Below are positions 1 to 9,855 of a stretch of DNA of 40,828 nucleotides, one piece after another; position 1 is the stretch's first letter; every line of letters starts with the position of its first letter. The position numbers were made by a program, and so were the translations under genes. The notes beneath the pieces were generated by a model. The model ran no database searches and was not told where the DNA came from. It was given only the letters and a program-made list of their open reading frames with translations. Origin of the DNA: Planctomycetaceae bacterium (GTDB lineage Bacteria > Planctomycetota > Phycisphaerae > Phycisphaerales > SM1A02); the NCBI GenBank assembly GCA_947490615.1, contig CANLHK010000018.1, positions 1 through 40,828 of the forward strand, read 5' to 3'.

Positions 1-3000
1 GCGAGGAAGCCAGCGTTGATCGTTCCCTCGCAGAAGCGCGCGGTCACGAGCGACGAGAAGGTGTCGAGATCGCTGTCCGCGAAGAAGTCGACCTTGTCAG
101 CCGCGTTGGCATCGACATCGGTCGTGTTGAGGTTGCAGTTGTTGTCGACCAAAGCGGTCGCGCAGAGTTCGACGGCGCCTGGGTAGGCGGCGCTGTTGCT
201 GTCGTCGCAATCGAGATCGTTGGTGACATAGCCGGCCATTGCCGTGCAGCTCTTGACGATCGCGCCCGCTCCAAAGCCGTCGCTGTCAAGGTCTGCGCAG
301 TAGTTCACGCTGTCGACGGACTCAGCGTCGGAGAGTGCTTCCCCGTCGCAGTTGTTGTCGATGCCGTCGTTGGCGCAGAGTTCAGTCGCACCTGGGTTGA
401 TGCCCGCAACGCCGTCGTTGCAGTCGATCTGCGCGGAAGCAGCGGCGAGGAAACCAACCGAGATGTCGCAGAAGCGCGAAGCCTCAGCAACCGAGTAGGT
501 GTCGAGGTCGCTGTCAGCAAAGAAGTCGCTCTTGCTTGCGGCGTCGACGCCAGCGTCGGCATCGTCGGAGAGCAGATTGCAGTTTTCGTCGACATCAGCG
601 ATGTCGCAGATTTCCGTGGCGCCTGGGTTGATGGCGTTCACGCCGTCGTTGCAGTCGATCTGTGCCGAGGCGGCCACCGCGTACAGGCTCACGATGTCGC
701 AGAAGCGCGTGGCTTCGGCAACGGTGTAGGTGTCGCTGTCAAGGTCAGCGTAGAAATCGGTCTTGCCAGCGTCGGCAGCGCCCGAATCAGCGTTGTCGGA
801 GAGGAGATTGCAGTTCTCGTCGACATCAGCGATGTCGCAGAGTTCCGTAGCGCCTGGGTTGATCGCGTTCACGGCATCGTTGCAGTCGATCTGCGCGGAA
901 GCAGCGGCGAGGAAACCAACCGAGATGTCGCAGAAGCGCGAAGCCTCGGCAACCGAGTAGGTGTCGAGGTCGCTGTCAGCAAAGAAGTCGCTCTTGCTTG
1001 CGGCATCGACGCCTGCGTCGGCATCGTCGGAGAGCAGGTTGCAGTTCTCGTCGGTGTTCGACGCGTCGCAGATTTCCGTGGCGCCTGGGTTGATGGCGTT
1101 CACGGCGTCGTTGCAGTCGATCTCTGCCGAGGCGGCCACCGCGTACAGGCTCACGATGTCGCAGAAGCGCGTGGCTTCAGCGACGGTGTAGGTGTCGGCA
1201 TCGAGGTCAGCGTAGAAGTCGGTCTTGCCAGCGTCGGCAGCGCCGAGGTCAGCGTTGTCGGCGAGAAGGTTGCAGTTCTCGTCGGTGTTCGACGCGTCGC
1301 AGATTTCCGTCGCAGCTGGGTTGATGGCGTTCACGGCATCGTTGCAGTCGATCTCTGCCGAGGCAACCACCGCGTACAGGCTCACGATGTCGCAGAAGCG
1401 CGTGGCTTCGGCAACGGTGTAGGTGTCGCTGTCAAGGTCAGCGTAGAAGTCGGTCTTTCCTGCGTCGGCAGCGCCCGAATCAGCGTTGTCGGAGAGGAGA
1501 TTGCAGTTCTCGTCGACATCAGCGGCGTCGCAGAGTTCCGTCGCGCCTGGGTTGATCGCCGTGACGCTGTCGTTGCAGTCGGTGTTGACCAGCGAACCGC
1601 AGGCAACGGGAAGCCCCGCGCCGTACGTGTCGCCGTCGGCGTCTGCGTAGAGCAGCGCGCCGTCGTTGCAGTCGCTGGAGTCGGTGACATAGCCCGTTGG
1701 TGGCACAATCGCGCACACCGAGATGGTGTCGAGTGCAGCACCGAAGGTGTCCGCGTCTGCGTCAGCGAAGTAGGTCACAGGAGCGGTGAGCTCAGGGACG
1801 CTCGGGCACAGGTCGTCGCAATCGAGGGTGCCATCGCCGTCGGTGTCGACATCAGGGATGCCGCAACCGCAGCCACCTGGGTGGCTCTTGAGCGGATCAC
1901 CAGGACACTCGTCGTACATCGCGAGCGAGAAGTTGTTGCCTGCCGCGATCGCTGCGACCGGTCCGATCCCGTTTGGAATCACAGTGTCGCCACGGAACAG
2001 GCCGTTCGAACCCCACGCGACGATGGTGCCGTCTGACTTCAGCGCGAGGGTGTGGGTGTTGCCTGCGGCAACATCGATCACGCCAGTGAGGTCGGCGGGA
2101 ACAGTGATTTGTCCGTTCGTGTTGATACCCCACGCGGCGACGGTCCCGTCGTCGCGGAGCGCGACAGTGAAGTTGCCCTGCGCGCCTGCTGCGATGTCGA
2201 GGGCGACGAGGCCAGCGGGGACCGTAGTCTGACCGCTGGTGTTGAGGCCCCACGCCGCGACGGCGCCGTTGGAACGACGGGCGATGCTGTGCGAGTTACC
2301 TGCGGCGACTTGCACCACGCCGGTGAGCCCAGCAGGAATTGTGATCTGACCGCTGGTGTTGCTGCCGAAGCCAAACACGGCTCCCGTGCTCAGCACAGCA
2401 AGCGAGTGCTGGTTGCCTGCAGCGATACCCACCGCGTTGGTGAGCGCGCGGCCACCCGTGGCGCGAGTGGTGGTGTCGAGGCCCCAGCCGTCGACCGATC
2501 CGTTGGACTTGAGCGCGAGCGAGTGCGATCCGCCTGCGGCGACATCGAGCACGGTGCCGAGTCCAGCAGGGACGGTGGAGCGTCCGTTGAGATTGCTGCC
2601 CCAAGCGAAGACGGCTCCCGCGCTATTGAGCGCCAAGGAGTGCGATGCGCCAGACGAGAGCTTCGTGGGCACGCCCAATCCGCTCGGCACTTCGAGCTGC
2701 AGTGTGTTGTCCACGCCGAAGCCAGCGACGCGGCTCATGCTCGCGGTGATGTGGCCGGTGAGCGTGGTCTGGAGGATCTCAGGGTTGTTGATGCTGCCGA
2801 CGCGAACGAAGTAGGTCGTTCCTGCCGTCACAGCGAAGTTGGCGATGCGAGCCGTCGTCGAGTTGCATCCCGCGTTCACCGAGTTCAGGCCGAAGTAGTC
2901 GCCGTCGCAGGCGACCTGCACCATGCTGCCGCAACCGCCGACATAGAGCGCCATCGAGAGGTCAGGGTGCGTGATGATGTCCGCTTCACAGGTGTCGAAG

Positions 3001-3308
3001 GTCACGAACCCATTCGACGGCGCGATGAAGCTGTACCAGAGGTCGCGCGTCGACGCGGTCCAGAGGAATGTGCCATCGCCGCACTGGGCGTCAGTCGGCG
3101 GATTGGCGCTCGCCGTCGGGAATGCCGGCGAAAAAGTGAACTGCGCTGGGGTGCCAGCGGTGAGCGGCACCGCGGAGGCGCACTCGTCCTGTGCCATTGC
3201 GGGCGCAGAAACAGCGGCAAGCGCCGCGATGAAGGCCGTTCCAACCAAGAGGCTAGAAAGGCAGGTGCTCACACCGAGCGACGAGGCGTTCTTCTTTTCG
3301 AGTGTCAT
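1..3308 (-). CDS. Secreted RCC1 / MopE-like repeat protein (3' end outside window)
   Basis: The start is inside the window, but the frame stays open through position 1, so the C-terminus is missing; about 1,102 codons are visible. AGGGAA lies 6 nt before the ATG. Residues 1-39 form a signal peptide ending APAMA. A pre-peptidase-like beta domain follows (about 41-190, with DLWYSF and TTYFVRVG). Next are about six RCC1-type blades of about 39 residues (220-466; cores such as GQTTVPAGL and AAGNTHTLALKSDG). Then comes a calcium-motif stretch, DTDGDGTLDCDDLCP, near 486. From about residue 500 to the edge there are cysteine- and Asp-rich repeats (ATEICDASNTDENCN, then IDCNDAVNAINP) that resemble the putative metal-binding repeat of MopE-like proteins. 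Probably a surface or secreted binding protein; ligand unknown. The domain assignments are by eye. Confidence 0.85.
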   Translation of the reverse strand, partial: MTLEKKNASSLGVSTCLSSLLVGTAFIAALAAVSAPAMAQDECASAVPLTAGTPAQFTFSPAFPTASANPPTDAQCGDGTFLWTASTRDLWYSFIAPSNGFVTFDTCEADIITHPDLSMALYVGGCGSMVQVACDGDYFGLNSVNAGCNSTTARIANFAVTAGTTYFVRVGSINNPEILQTTLTGHITASMSRVAGFGVDNTLQLEVPSGLGVPTKLSSGASHSLALNSAGAVFAWGSNLNGRSTVPAGLGTVLDVAAGGSHSLALKSNGSVDGWGLDTTTRATGGRALTNAVGIAAGNQHSLAVLSTGAVFGFGSNTSGQITIPAGLTGVVQVAAGNSHSIARRSNGAVAAWGLNTSGQTTVPAGLVALDIAAGAQGNFTVALRDDGTVAAWGINTNGQITVPADLTGVIDVAAGNTHTLALKSDGTIVAWGSNGLFRGDTVIPNGIGPVAAIAAGNNFSLAMYDECPGDPLKSHPGGCGCGIPDVDTDGDGTLDCDDLCPSVPELTAPVTYFADADADTFGAALDTISVCAIVPPTGYVTDSSDCNDGALLYADADGDTYGAGLPVACGSLVNTDCNDSVTAINPGATELCDAADVDENCNLLSDNADSGAADAGKTDFYADLDSDTYTVAEATRFCDIVSLYAVVASAEIDCNDAVNAINPAATEICDASNTDENCNLLADNADLGAADAGKTDFYADLDADTYTVAEATRFCDIVSLYAVAASAEIDCNDAVNAINPGATEICDASNTDENCNLLSDDADAGVDAASKSDFFADSDLDTYSVAEASRFCDISVGFLAAASAQIDCNDAVNAINPGATELCDIADVDENCNLLSDNADSGAADAGKTDFYADLDSDTYTVAEATRFCDIVSLYAVAASAQIDCNDGVNAINPGATEICDIADVDENCNLLSDDADAGVDAASKSDFFADSDLDTYSVAEASRFCDISVGFLAAASAQIDCNDGVAGINPGATELCANDGIDNNCDGEALSDAESVDSVNYCADLDSDGFGAGAIVKSCTAMAGYVTNDLDCDDSNSAAYPGAVELCATALVDNNCNLNTTDVDANAADKVDFFADSDLDTFSSLVTARFCEGTINAGFL
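499..1580. repeat. 231-bp in-frame tandem repeat (about 4.7 copies)
   Basis: Copies begin at 499, 730, 961, 1192 and 1423, exactly 231 bp (77 codons) apart. The last copy loses similarity after about 1580. Two more divergent units of about 216-222 bp lie to the left, near 61 and 277. Copies 499 and 961 share one variant (aagaagtcgctcttgcttgc). Copies 730, 1192 and 1423 share another (gtcttgccagcgtcggcagc, or a close match). The pattern in coordinate order is therefore A-B-A-B-B, with a partial 462-bp superperiod. The repeat encodes the MopE-like units of the surrounding gene. Confidence 0.9.
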
Positions 3309-3570
3309 GTGCGGTTCCCTGGGCGCGGTTCTTTGGACGACAAAAAACCATTTCTGCGCGGGCCTAAGGTGCCGCAGACGGGGGCGCGTGCGAGGGAAAC
3401 CCCACTCCCAACCGCGAAGTCTCGGCGGACTGTGCGGGCGATGGCGAATCGGAGTTGCGTCAGCCAGTATTCTTGGACTACTGAGCACAAACGCTATGTG
3501 TGAAAGATGTTACTGCGGTCAAGTCGTCGGCGATATCGCCGTAACTTGGAGCTGGTGGCTTGGCGAAAGG

Positions 3571-3586
3571 TGGTTGGATTCAACCA
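3571..3586 (-). terminator. Small hairpin after the protease gene
   Basis: tggttg / caacca form a perfect 6-bp stem with a 4-nt loop, starting 11 nt beyond the TAA of the minus-strand protease gene. Only a weak T-rich stretch (ctttc) follows on the minus strand, so intrinsic termination is possible but unproven. The rest of the 288-bp gap (3309-3596) shows no gene; it should hold the promoter of the left-edge gene, which I cannot place. Confidence 0.3.
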
Positions 3587-3596
3587 GCCATGCGGA

Positions 3597-6434
3597 TTAG
3601 CCCCAGTCGCCAAGGAGCAACGCGAGGTCGGCAGCCGTCACCGTGCCGTCACCGTTGATGTCGCTCGCTCCGCCGCTCGCTCCCCAGCTTCCAAGGAGAA
3701 GCGCGAGGTCGGTCGCATTGACGGAGCCGTCGCCATTGATGTCGGCAGCGCGAGCCTCACAGGCGTCAGGGATGCCGTTGTGGTTGGTGTCCGCAGCGCC
3801 CGCTTGGATTTCGCAGGGATCTGCGATGCCGTCCGAGTCGCAATCTTGGAACTGGGTCTGGCTTGCGACGCTCACGAGGTGATAGTTGCCACCTGCGACT
3901 TGGAACGGGCTCCCGAGATTCGCGGGGAGCGTTGCCTCACCGTGCTCGTTCATGCCCCAGACGCGGACCGAGCCATCGGTCAGGAGCGCGACGGTCACGA
4001 AGCCGCACGCGAAGACTTGCTGCACGGGACCGAGTCCCGCGGGAACCGTCGATTGTCCGAGGGAATTGTCGCCCCAACAGACGATGGTCGCGTTGGACTT
4101 GCGTGCGGCCGAGTGCGCGCCGCCGCTTGAAATCGCCACGACTCCCGTGAGTCCTGCGGGCGGAGTGTTCTGACCGTAGTTGTTCTGTCCCCAACCAATC
4201 ACTGTTCCGTTGCTCCTGAGCGCGAGCGTGTTGACGAGACCTGCGGAGATTCCCGTGACGCCCGTCAGATCAGTCGGCACCGTCGATTGCCCAAGGATGT
4301 CCGCGCCCCAGCAGACCACGAGTCCATTGCTCTTGAGCGCGACCGAGTGGGTGTTGCCCGCGGCGATGGCCGTCGCGATGCCGAGAGTCACTGGTGTGGA
4401 GCTCTGCCCATTGGTGTTGAGTCCCCAACAGATGACCGAACCGTTGGTGGTGAGAGCCATCGAGTGCGATCCACCGCCAGCCACCGCGATCACACCGTTC
4501 AATCCGGCAGGGACCGTCGCTTGGCCGTAGGTGTCCTGTCCCCACGCGACGACCGAGCCCGTCGATCGAACCGCCAAGGAGTGCATGCCGCCCGCGCCGA
4601 CCGCCTTGATCGAGCCGAGATTCGCTGGAACCGTGGATTGCCCGTAGTTCGGATGACCTGTGCTTCCAACCGTACCAGCTCCCCACGCGACAACAGGGGT
4701 GGTGACTTGGCAGGAGTCGGGCACTCCGTTCGCATCGCAATCAACAGCACCGCTGGCGATGGCGCACGAGTTGAGGATTCCGTCGCCGTTGCAATCGAGC
4801 GTCGGGTTGCCAGCGATTTCGGAGGCGTCGTTGGTGCCGTTGCCGTTGCAGTCGTAGAAGTTCGCCTGAGTGATGATGTAGGGGAGGTCACCGATCTGGA
4901 TCGTGAAGTTGCGCGCTTGCGGCGAGCTGTTAGACGCCACGGTGTACGCAAACGAACCGTTGCCCGAAGCGGGTCCTGGATTGGTCAGAGTGATCCACGA
5001 GGGAACCGACAGTGGAGTCCACGCGCAACCCGTCGCAATCGTGGTCACGGTGACGGTCGCGCTGCCGCCGCTGGCGCTGTAACTCGCCGCGGGTGACGAG
5101 ATCGTCATCACGCACGCTGGATTCGAGGAGCAGACGACATTCGGCGCGCAGGAGGTACTCGCGAGGTAGTTCACAATCGCGGTCGCACAGGTCGGGTGGA
5201 AGGCCAAGACGAAGTTCGCCATGCCGCCGCTGCACTGGTGGCAGTAGCTCATGAGCGTTCCGTTGGAGATGCAGACTTGTGAGGTCTGGCAGCTTCCGAA
5301 CGATCCCGACGGCGCGCAACGGTCGAGCGGTGGACAGAAGTCATGGGTGTGCGCGCTGCCCGCGTTGTGGCCGAGCTCGTGCGAGAAGACCATGATGTCC
5401 CAGTTCTGGCCGTTGTTGTTGGCCAGCGGAGTTGGGAAGCTGCCCGAGAGATTCGCCGAGACCGCGTAGCCGAAATCGGTGCAGATCGCGTTGAGCCACG
5501 CGATACCGCCGCCAAGCGAACGAGCGCTGAGCAAGTGGGCCACATCGCGCGAGACGCCCGCCATGTTGGACTGCCAATAGGCGCGGAATTCAGGCAATTG
5601 CGCGCTGGTCGAGGCGCCCGACCATGGATCGGTGGCGGCCCAGAAGCGGCTGTAAGAGATGCGCAATTGCACGGAAGCGTCGCGGCGATAGACCTCGTCT
5701 GCGCCCGCAACGAGGGTCTGCACATAGCCCAGCGCCGCGGCGGTGTCGCCACCAAAGCGATTGAGGAACTCTTGGTCGGTGTCGATGGCGATATCGACCG
5801 CGCGGCAATTCACGAGGAAGGACGAGCCCTCTTGGGGTGGGGCGCCTTCGCCGTCACCGATGGACTCGCCGTCGGGGATGATCAGTTCCTCACACTCAAA
5901 CGGCGTCCAAGCGATTTCGCCAAACGCGGCGCTTGAGACATCAAACACCGCGGGCGCGTGCGGATCGGTGAAGGGACCAGAGCTCACGACATAGTGCGCG
6001 TCGGACTCATCGAGCCCAGCATCGATCCAACCGAACACACCAGTGCCGGTGACGGAGAGGAACACGCGCGAGCCAGGCACGCCGAGGATTTCGCCTCCGA
6101 AGAAGTGGGTCTCAGGCTGTGCGACAGGAATCTCGCGACCAAACTTGTCGATCACGACGAAGCGGGTCTCCGTCGCGCGCGGATTGATGCGGTGCACCAG
6201 GAGATCAACCGACTGCTTCGCAGCGATCGGGAAGGAGGCAATGAGCGTTTCACCCTCGGCAGGCATCGCGCGCAGCGACTCTTGATCGATCGCGAGCGCC
6301 TGTCCGCCCGTCACAAAGACCGCCGCATCAAAGTCACGCGTGAAGGGCTCGAACACCGGGACCGCGGACTGCGCGAGCGCGGGACCTGCGGAAAGGAGAA
6401 GCACACTCAGCGTCGAGCGCAAGTTGGCAGCCAT
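3597..6434 (-). CDS. Secreted metzincin-type metalloprotease with RCC1 blades and C-terminal dockerin
   Basis: 945 residues with a signal peptide ending ALA-QS near residue 22. Zinc-protease signature HELGHNAGSAHTH lies at 352-364, followed by a Met-turn-like LMSYC at 394-398. Together these match reprolysin/M12B-like metzincins, with Glu353 as the predicted general base. Residues about 435-525 resemble a BACON-type Ig domain (CAWTPLSVPSWITLTN). Two DCNGNG-type calcium stretches come next, then six RCC1-type blades with a 39-residue period (about 580-846). The protein ends in a type-I dockerin (about 886-945) with two loops, DINGDGSVNATDLALLLGSW and DINGDGTVTAADLALLLGDW. GAGG lies about 7 nt before the ATG. 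Likely an exported protease attached to a partner through the dockerin. Substrate unknown. Confidence 0.9.
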   Translation of the reverse strand: MAANLRSTLSVLLLSAGPALAQSAVPVFEPFTRDFDAAVFVTGGQALAIDQESLRAMPAEGETLIASFPIAAKQSVDLLVHRINPRATETRFVVIDKFGREIPVAQPETHFFGGEILGVPGSRVFLSVTGTGVFGWIDAGLDESDAHYVVSSGPFTDPHAPAVFDVSSAAFGEIAWTPFECEELIIPDGESIGDGEGAPPQEGSSFLVNCRAVDIAIDTDQEFLNRFGGDTAAALGYVQTLVAGADEVYRRDASVQLRISYSRFWAATDPWSGASTSAQLPEFRAYWQSNMAGVSRDVAHLLSARSLGGGIAWLNAICTDFGYAVSANLSGSFPTPLANNNGQNWDIMVFSHELGHNAGSAHTHDFCPPLDRCAPSGSFGSCQTSQVCISNGTLMSYCHQCSGGMANFVLAFHPTCATAIVNYLASTSCAPNVVCSSNPACVMTISSPAASYSASGGSATVTVTTIATGCAWTPLSVPSWITLTNPGPASGNGSFAYTVASNSSPQARNFTIQIGDLPYIITQANFYDCNGNGTNDASEIAGNPTLDCNGDGILNSCAIASGAVDCDANGVPDSCQVTTPVVAWGAGTVGSTGHPNYGQSTVPANLGSIKAVGAGGMHSLAVRSTGSVVAWGQDTYGQATVPAGLNGVIAVAGGGSHSMALTTNGSVICWGLNTNGQSSTPVTLGIATAIAAGNTHSVALKSNGLVVCWGADILGQSTVPTDLTGVTGISAGLVNTLALRSNGTVIGWGQNNYGQNTPPAGLTGVVAISSGGAHSAARKSNATIVCWGDNSLGQSTVPAGLGPVQQVFACGFVTVALLTDGSVRVWGMNEHGEATLPANLGSPFQVAGGNYHLVSVASQTQFQDCDSDGIADPCEIQAGAADTNHNGIPDACEARAADINGDGSVNATDLALLLGSWGASGGASDINGDGTVTAADLALLLGDWG

Positions 6435-6695
6435 CGGGACCTCAAGAGCAGGCAGGGGGTTCGGGCAAGAGCAGACAGTTCTCAGCAGGCATCACGCTGT
6501 CGGGGAGTGAGCGCGTGGCGCGATATTCGCACGGAACCTCGCTTTCGCGGCAATGGAATCCACCAATTCGTCGGGGATTCGCCTGAGGAGGGTCCGCTAC
6601 ACGATGCGCGAAGCGCTCGGTGTTTCAGCAAGCGTGGGCTTGGGAGGCGCGAAGCCCTGTCTTTCGAGTTGGGTCGCAACCCGCGTGGCGTGCGC

Positions 6696-7739
6696 TCACC
6701 CTTGGGTGACACCCAAGAACTCCAAGGCCGTGCCGCGAAGGAGCCGAGCTCGCTCCGCCTCGGAAACTCCTTGCAGGCCGCGGATCAAGGTTCCAGGCAC
6801 GCGTTCACCAAGCGGAAACGGATAGTCGCTCCCCAGGGCGAGTCGGTCGGCTCCCACCGCGTTGACTAGGAAGCGCAACGCCTCTGCATCGTGCACGAGG
6901 CTGTCAAAGTAGAAGCGCTTCAATTGTTGGCGCGGATCGTCCTGACAGTCGACCGCGCATAAGTCGGGTCGCTCGCGAAATCCGTGAGCAATGCGGCCGA
7001 TTGTGAACGCAAGGCTGCCGCCACCATGGGCGAGGCAAACGCGCAAGTTGGGAAGGCGCGCCAGCACTCCGCCAAACATCAGCGCACAGGCTGCGCGGGT
7101 GGTTTCCGCGGGCATGCCGACAAGCCAAGGCATCCAGTACTTCGGAGTCACGCTCTGCCCCATCATGTTCCATGGATGAATGAAGACGGCGGCGTTGCGG
7201 CGCGCGCAGTGCTCAAAGAACGGGAACAACTCGGGCGAGTCGAGGTTCATCTCCACGATGCTCCCGCCGCGTAGCGCGTTGATGTTGGAGCCGATCTCGA
7301 CGCCGCGCAGGCCAAGCGTGTCCATCGCGCGGTCGAGTTCTCGGCAGGCAAGGTCGGTGTCTTGCATCGGGACGGTGGCGAGTCCCGCAAAGCGCGTCGG
7401 ATGCGCGCGCACGATGCCTGCGATGTGGTCGTTCAGGTAGCGGCCGAGTTCATGGGCTGCGTGCGCAGGTTGGTGATACGAGAACAAGACGGGCACAGTC
7501 GAGAGCACCTGCATCGCGACACCATGAGCATCACACTCGCGCAGCCGCACGGTGGGGTCCCAACAGTTCGCCTCGATGTCGCGAAACGGCTTGCCATCGA
7601 TCGACAGTCGAGCACAGGAACAACCCGACGCGTTGGTCGGAAGCGGTGAGATCGTCGGCCAGCCAGTCGTCCCCGCCTTCTTGGCAAGGTCGGGCCACGA
7701 GGGAGGCACGATGTGGGTGTGGAGGTCGATCGCGTGCAT
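6696..7739 (-). CDS. nbaD: 2-amino-3-carboxymuconate-6-semialdehyde decarboxylase (ACMSD)
   Basis: 347 residues, close to the usual length of about 335. An amidohydrolase-fold enzyme that removes CO2 from ACMS in the kynurenine / 3-hydroxyanthranilate pathway, diverting it from quinolinate and NAD. Metal and catalytic residues are present: H7 and H9 (DLHTH), H188 (HPWNMMGQ), H238 (LAHGGGS) and D305 ([10 protein letters not shown]). The frame is open to 7949, but the family begins at the MHAIDLHTH start, so I chose 7739. The dioxygenase that makes its substrate is encoded at 9856-10476 on the same strand, with kup lying between them. Other members of the same amidohydrolase family are a less likely alternative. 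The 261 bp between this stop and the protease start (6435-6695) hold no gene I can support. Confidence 0.88.
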   Translation of the reverse strand: MHAIDLHTHIVPPSWPDLAKKAGTTGWPTISPLPTNASGCSCARLSIDGKPFRDIEANCWDPTVRLRECDAHGVAMQVLSTVPVLFSYHQPAHAAHELGRYLNDHIAGIVRAHPTRFAGLATVPMQDTDLACRELDRAMDTLGLRGVEIGSNINALRGGSIVEMNLDSPELFPFFEHCARRNAAVFIHPWNMMGQSVTPKYWMPWLVGMPAETTRAACALMFGGVLARLPNLRVCLAHGGGSLAFTIGRIAHGFRERPDLCAVDCQDDPRQQLKRFYFDSLVHDAEALRFLVNAVGADRLALGSDYPFPLGERVPGTLIRGLQGVSEAERARLLRGTALEFLGVTQG

Positions 7740-7846
7740 GCGAGTTTCGGGGCTTTGAGCGATCGTCTCGTATCGACTCGTATCTATGCGAGTGCTTGTT
7801 TCAGAAGAACGCAGGCGTGCGGGCAGGTTATCCGCTGTGCTCCCTG

Positions 7847-9829
7847 ATGCCGCGCGCGATGGAGGCGGCGCAGCTTGCCTTGCCAAAGTTACACTCTCCG
7901 CTTCCACCCGTGTCGCACCTGCTGAAGCCGCATCTCTCGCCAAAGGCACTCGCCGCGCTCGCCATCGGAGCCCTCGGCATCGTGTTTGGCGATATCGGGA
8001 CCAGCCCGCTCTACGCGCTGAAGGAAGCGTTCCTCCACCTCCACCAGCACGAGCGCAATGTCGATGAGGAGATCGTCCGCGGGATGCTCTCGCTGGTCTT
8101 CTGGCTTCTCGTCTTCGTGGTGAATGTGAAGTACATCTTCACCATCACCCGCGCAGCCAACCGAGGCGAGGGCGGCATCTTCGCATTGCTCTCGTTGATT
8201 CCCCGCGGTCTCTCGGCCAGCGCGCGTCGGGGCCGATTCGTGATGTCGATGCTCGCCATTGGCGGCGCGGGCCTTCTCTTCGGCGACGGCATCATCACGC
8301 CATCGATCTCCGTGCTGTCGGCGGTCGAAGGTCTTGTGGTCTACAGCCACGCGCTCGAGCCCATCGTGGTCCCGAGCGTCGTGGTGATCCTGATCGGCAT
8401 CTTCTTCTTCCAGCAGTTTGGAACCGAGAAGATCGGCTTCGTCTTTGGACCAGTCATGGTCGTCTGGTTCGTCGCCATCGCGCTCCTCGGCCTCGGCGGG
8501 ATCATGCACATGCCCTCGATCCTGGAGTCGGCGAATCCGATCTACGCCATCGAGCTCACGCTGCATTCGCCGCGCGAGGTGTTCTTCCTGCTTGGCGCGA
8601 TCGTGCTGGTCGTGACGGGTGCGGAGGCGCTCTACGCCGACATGGGACACTTTGGAATCGCGCCGATTCGGATCGGCTGGTATCTCCTTGTCGCACCCGC
8701 GCTGATTCTGAACTACTTCGGGCAGGGCGCGGCGGTCCTTGTTGGATTGAACGACGGCACGATCGATCCCGCGGCCAAGGACTTCAATCCGTTCTACCTG
8801 CTGGTTCCTGAGCCCTTGCTGCTGCCTGCAGTGATTCTCTCGACTGTCGCCACGATCATCGCCAGCCAGGCCATGATCTCGGGTGTCTTCTCGATGACGC
8901 GTCAAGCCATTCGCTTGAACATGCTGCCGCGACTCGAAATCGTGCACACATCGGGGGATCAAGAAGGACAGATCTACATCCCATCGGTCAACGCGCTCAT
9001 GCTCGTGGGCTGTCTCTTTACGGTGCTGCTCTTCCCGACCTCGACCGAGCTCGCGAGCGCCTATGGCATCGCGGTCACGGCGCTCATGGCGATCACCACG
9101 GTGCTGTTCTCCGTCGTCGCGCGGCGGCTCTGGCGCTGGCGTCGTCGTTGGGTCATGGTGTTGGTTGGTGCGTTCTTGATCATCGACAGCGTGCTCTTCA
9201 TGGCAAACGCGCCGAAGATTCTCACGGGCGGTTGGTTTGCGCTGGCCATCGGCTTCTCCTGTTTCGTCGTGATGTCGACTTGGGTGCAAGGCTCGTACTT
9301 CATCGGGCGCAAGTTGATGGAGGAGAACCAGTCCATCCACGACTTCCTCGGCGAGCTCTGGACCGATGTCATTCCGCGTGTACCAGGGACGGCCGTCTTC
9401 CTGACCACGAACTACAACACACCACTCGCGCTCAAGCACTTCGTCGAACACGCGCATGTGCTCCACGAGCAGGTCGTGCTCATCACGATCGTCTCTTCGA
9501 ACCTCCCTGTGGTTCCCGCGGGGAGACAGATCCGCGTCGAGTGGCTTCCTGACGGCGTGTGGAAGATCACCGCGCTCTGCGGATTCATGGAGAGCCCGAA
9601 CATTCCGCGCTTCCTCGAGCGCGCGCGCGCGCACGGATTCAACTTTGACTCCGAGCACACGACCTATTTCGCGCGGCGGACCTCGGTGGTGCCGACGGGC
9701 ATGGCCAAGATGTCCTTCTGGCGCAAGCGGCTCTATGCAGCGCTCTCACGGAACTCCGTCGACGCGACGCGCTCGTTCAGTCTGCCACCCGACCGCGTGG
9801 TCGACTTCGGCGCGCAGGTCGAGCTCTAA
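7847..9829 (+). CDS. kup: Kup-type potassium uptake transporter
   Basis: 660 residues from the chosen ATG. A low-affinity K+/H+ symporter of the KUP/HAK family in the inner membrane. Diagnostic sequence includes [10 protein letters not shown] at 48-57 in the first membrane segment, [41 protein letters not shown] and NYFGQGA. About twelve hydrophobic segments are followed by a cytoplasmic tail with TAVFLTTN, as in E. coli Kup. The frame is open upstream to 7646, but that part overlaps nbaD on the other strand. ATG 7847 or ATG 7859 fit the family; neither has a clear Shine-Dalgarno. It starts 108 bp from the divergent nbaD start and ends 26 bp from the convergent nbaC stop. Confidence 0.95.
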   Translation: MPRAMEAAQLALPKLHSPLPPVSHLLKPHLSPKALAALAIGALGIVFGDIGTSPLYALKEAFLHLHQHERNVDEEIVRGMLSLVFWLLVFVVNVKYIFTITRAANRGEGGIFALLSLIPRGLSASARRGRFVMSMLAIGGAGLLFGDGIITPSISVLSAVEGLVVYSHALEPIVVPSVVVILIGIFFFQQFGTEKIGFVFGPVMVVWFVAIALLGLGGIMHMPSILESANPIYAIELTLHSPREVFFLLGAIVLVVTGAEALYADMGHFGIAPIRIGWYLLVAPALILNYFGQGAAVLVGLNDGTIDPAAKDFNPFYLLVPEPLLLPAVILSTVATIIASQAMISGVFSMTRQAIRLNMLPRLEIVHTSGDQEGQIYIPSVNALMLVGCLFTVLLFPTSTELASAYGIAVTALMAITTVLFSVVARRLWRWRRRWVMVLVGAFLIIDSVLFMANAPKILTGGWFALAIGFSCFVVMSTWVQGSYFIGRKLMEENQSIHDFLGELWTDVIPRVPGTAVFLTTNYNTPLALKHFVEHAHVLHEQVVLITIVSSNLPVVPAGRQIRVEWLPDGVWKITALCGFMESPNIPRFLERARAHGFNFDSEHTTYFARRTSVVPTGMAKMSFWRKRLYAALSRNSVDATRSFSLPPDRVVDFGAQVEL

Positions 9830-9855
9830 AGCCGTCAAGCCAAAGTGCGCCACAC

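Noticed and set aside
499-1653. Regular repeats resembling a CRISPR array
   Set aside because: Units are 231 bp with no short repeat/spacer structure, and they lie in a continuous reading frame.
2052-3503. Long plus-strand open frame opposite the left-edge gene
   Set aside because: Composition-driven shadow. The minus frame has a signal peptide and domains; this one has only Arg/Ala-rich sequence. The same applies to long antisense frames over kup (7889-9658), the chemoreceptor (11190-12656), the MutL operon (19684-21114), glmS (32401-33648) and 35680-38720.
6701-6717. Perfect hairpin cttgggt / acccaag
   Set aside because: Inside the 3' coding end of nbaD with no T tract, so more likely a coding coincidence than a terminator.
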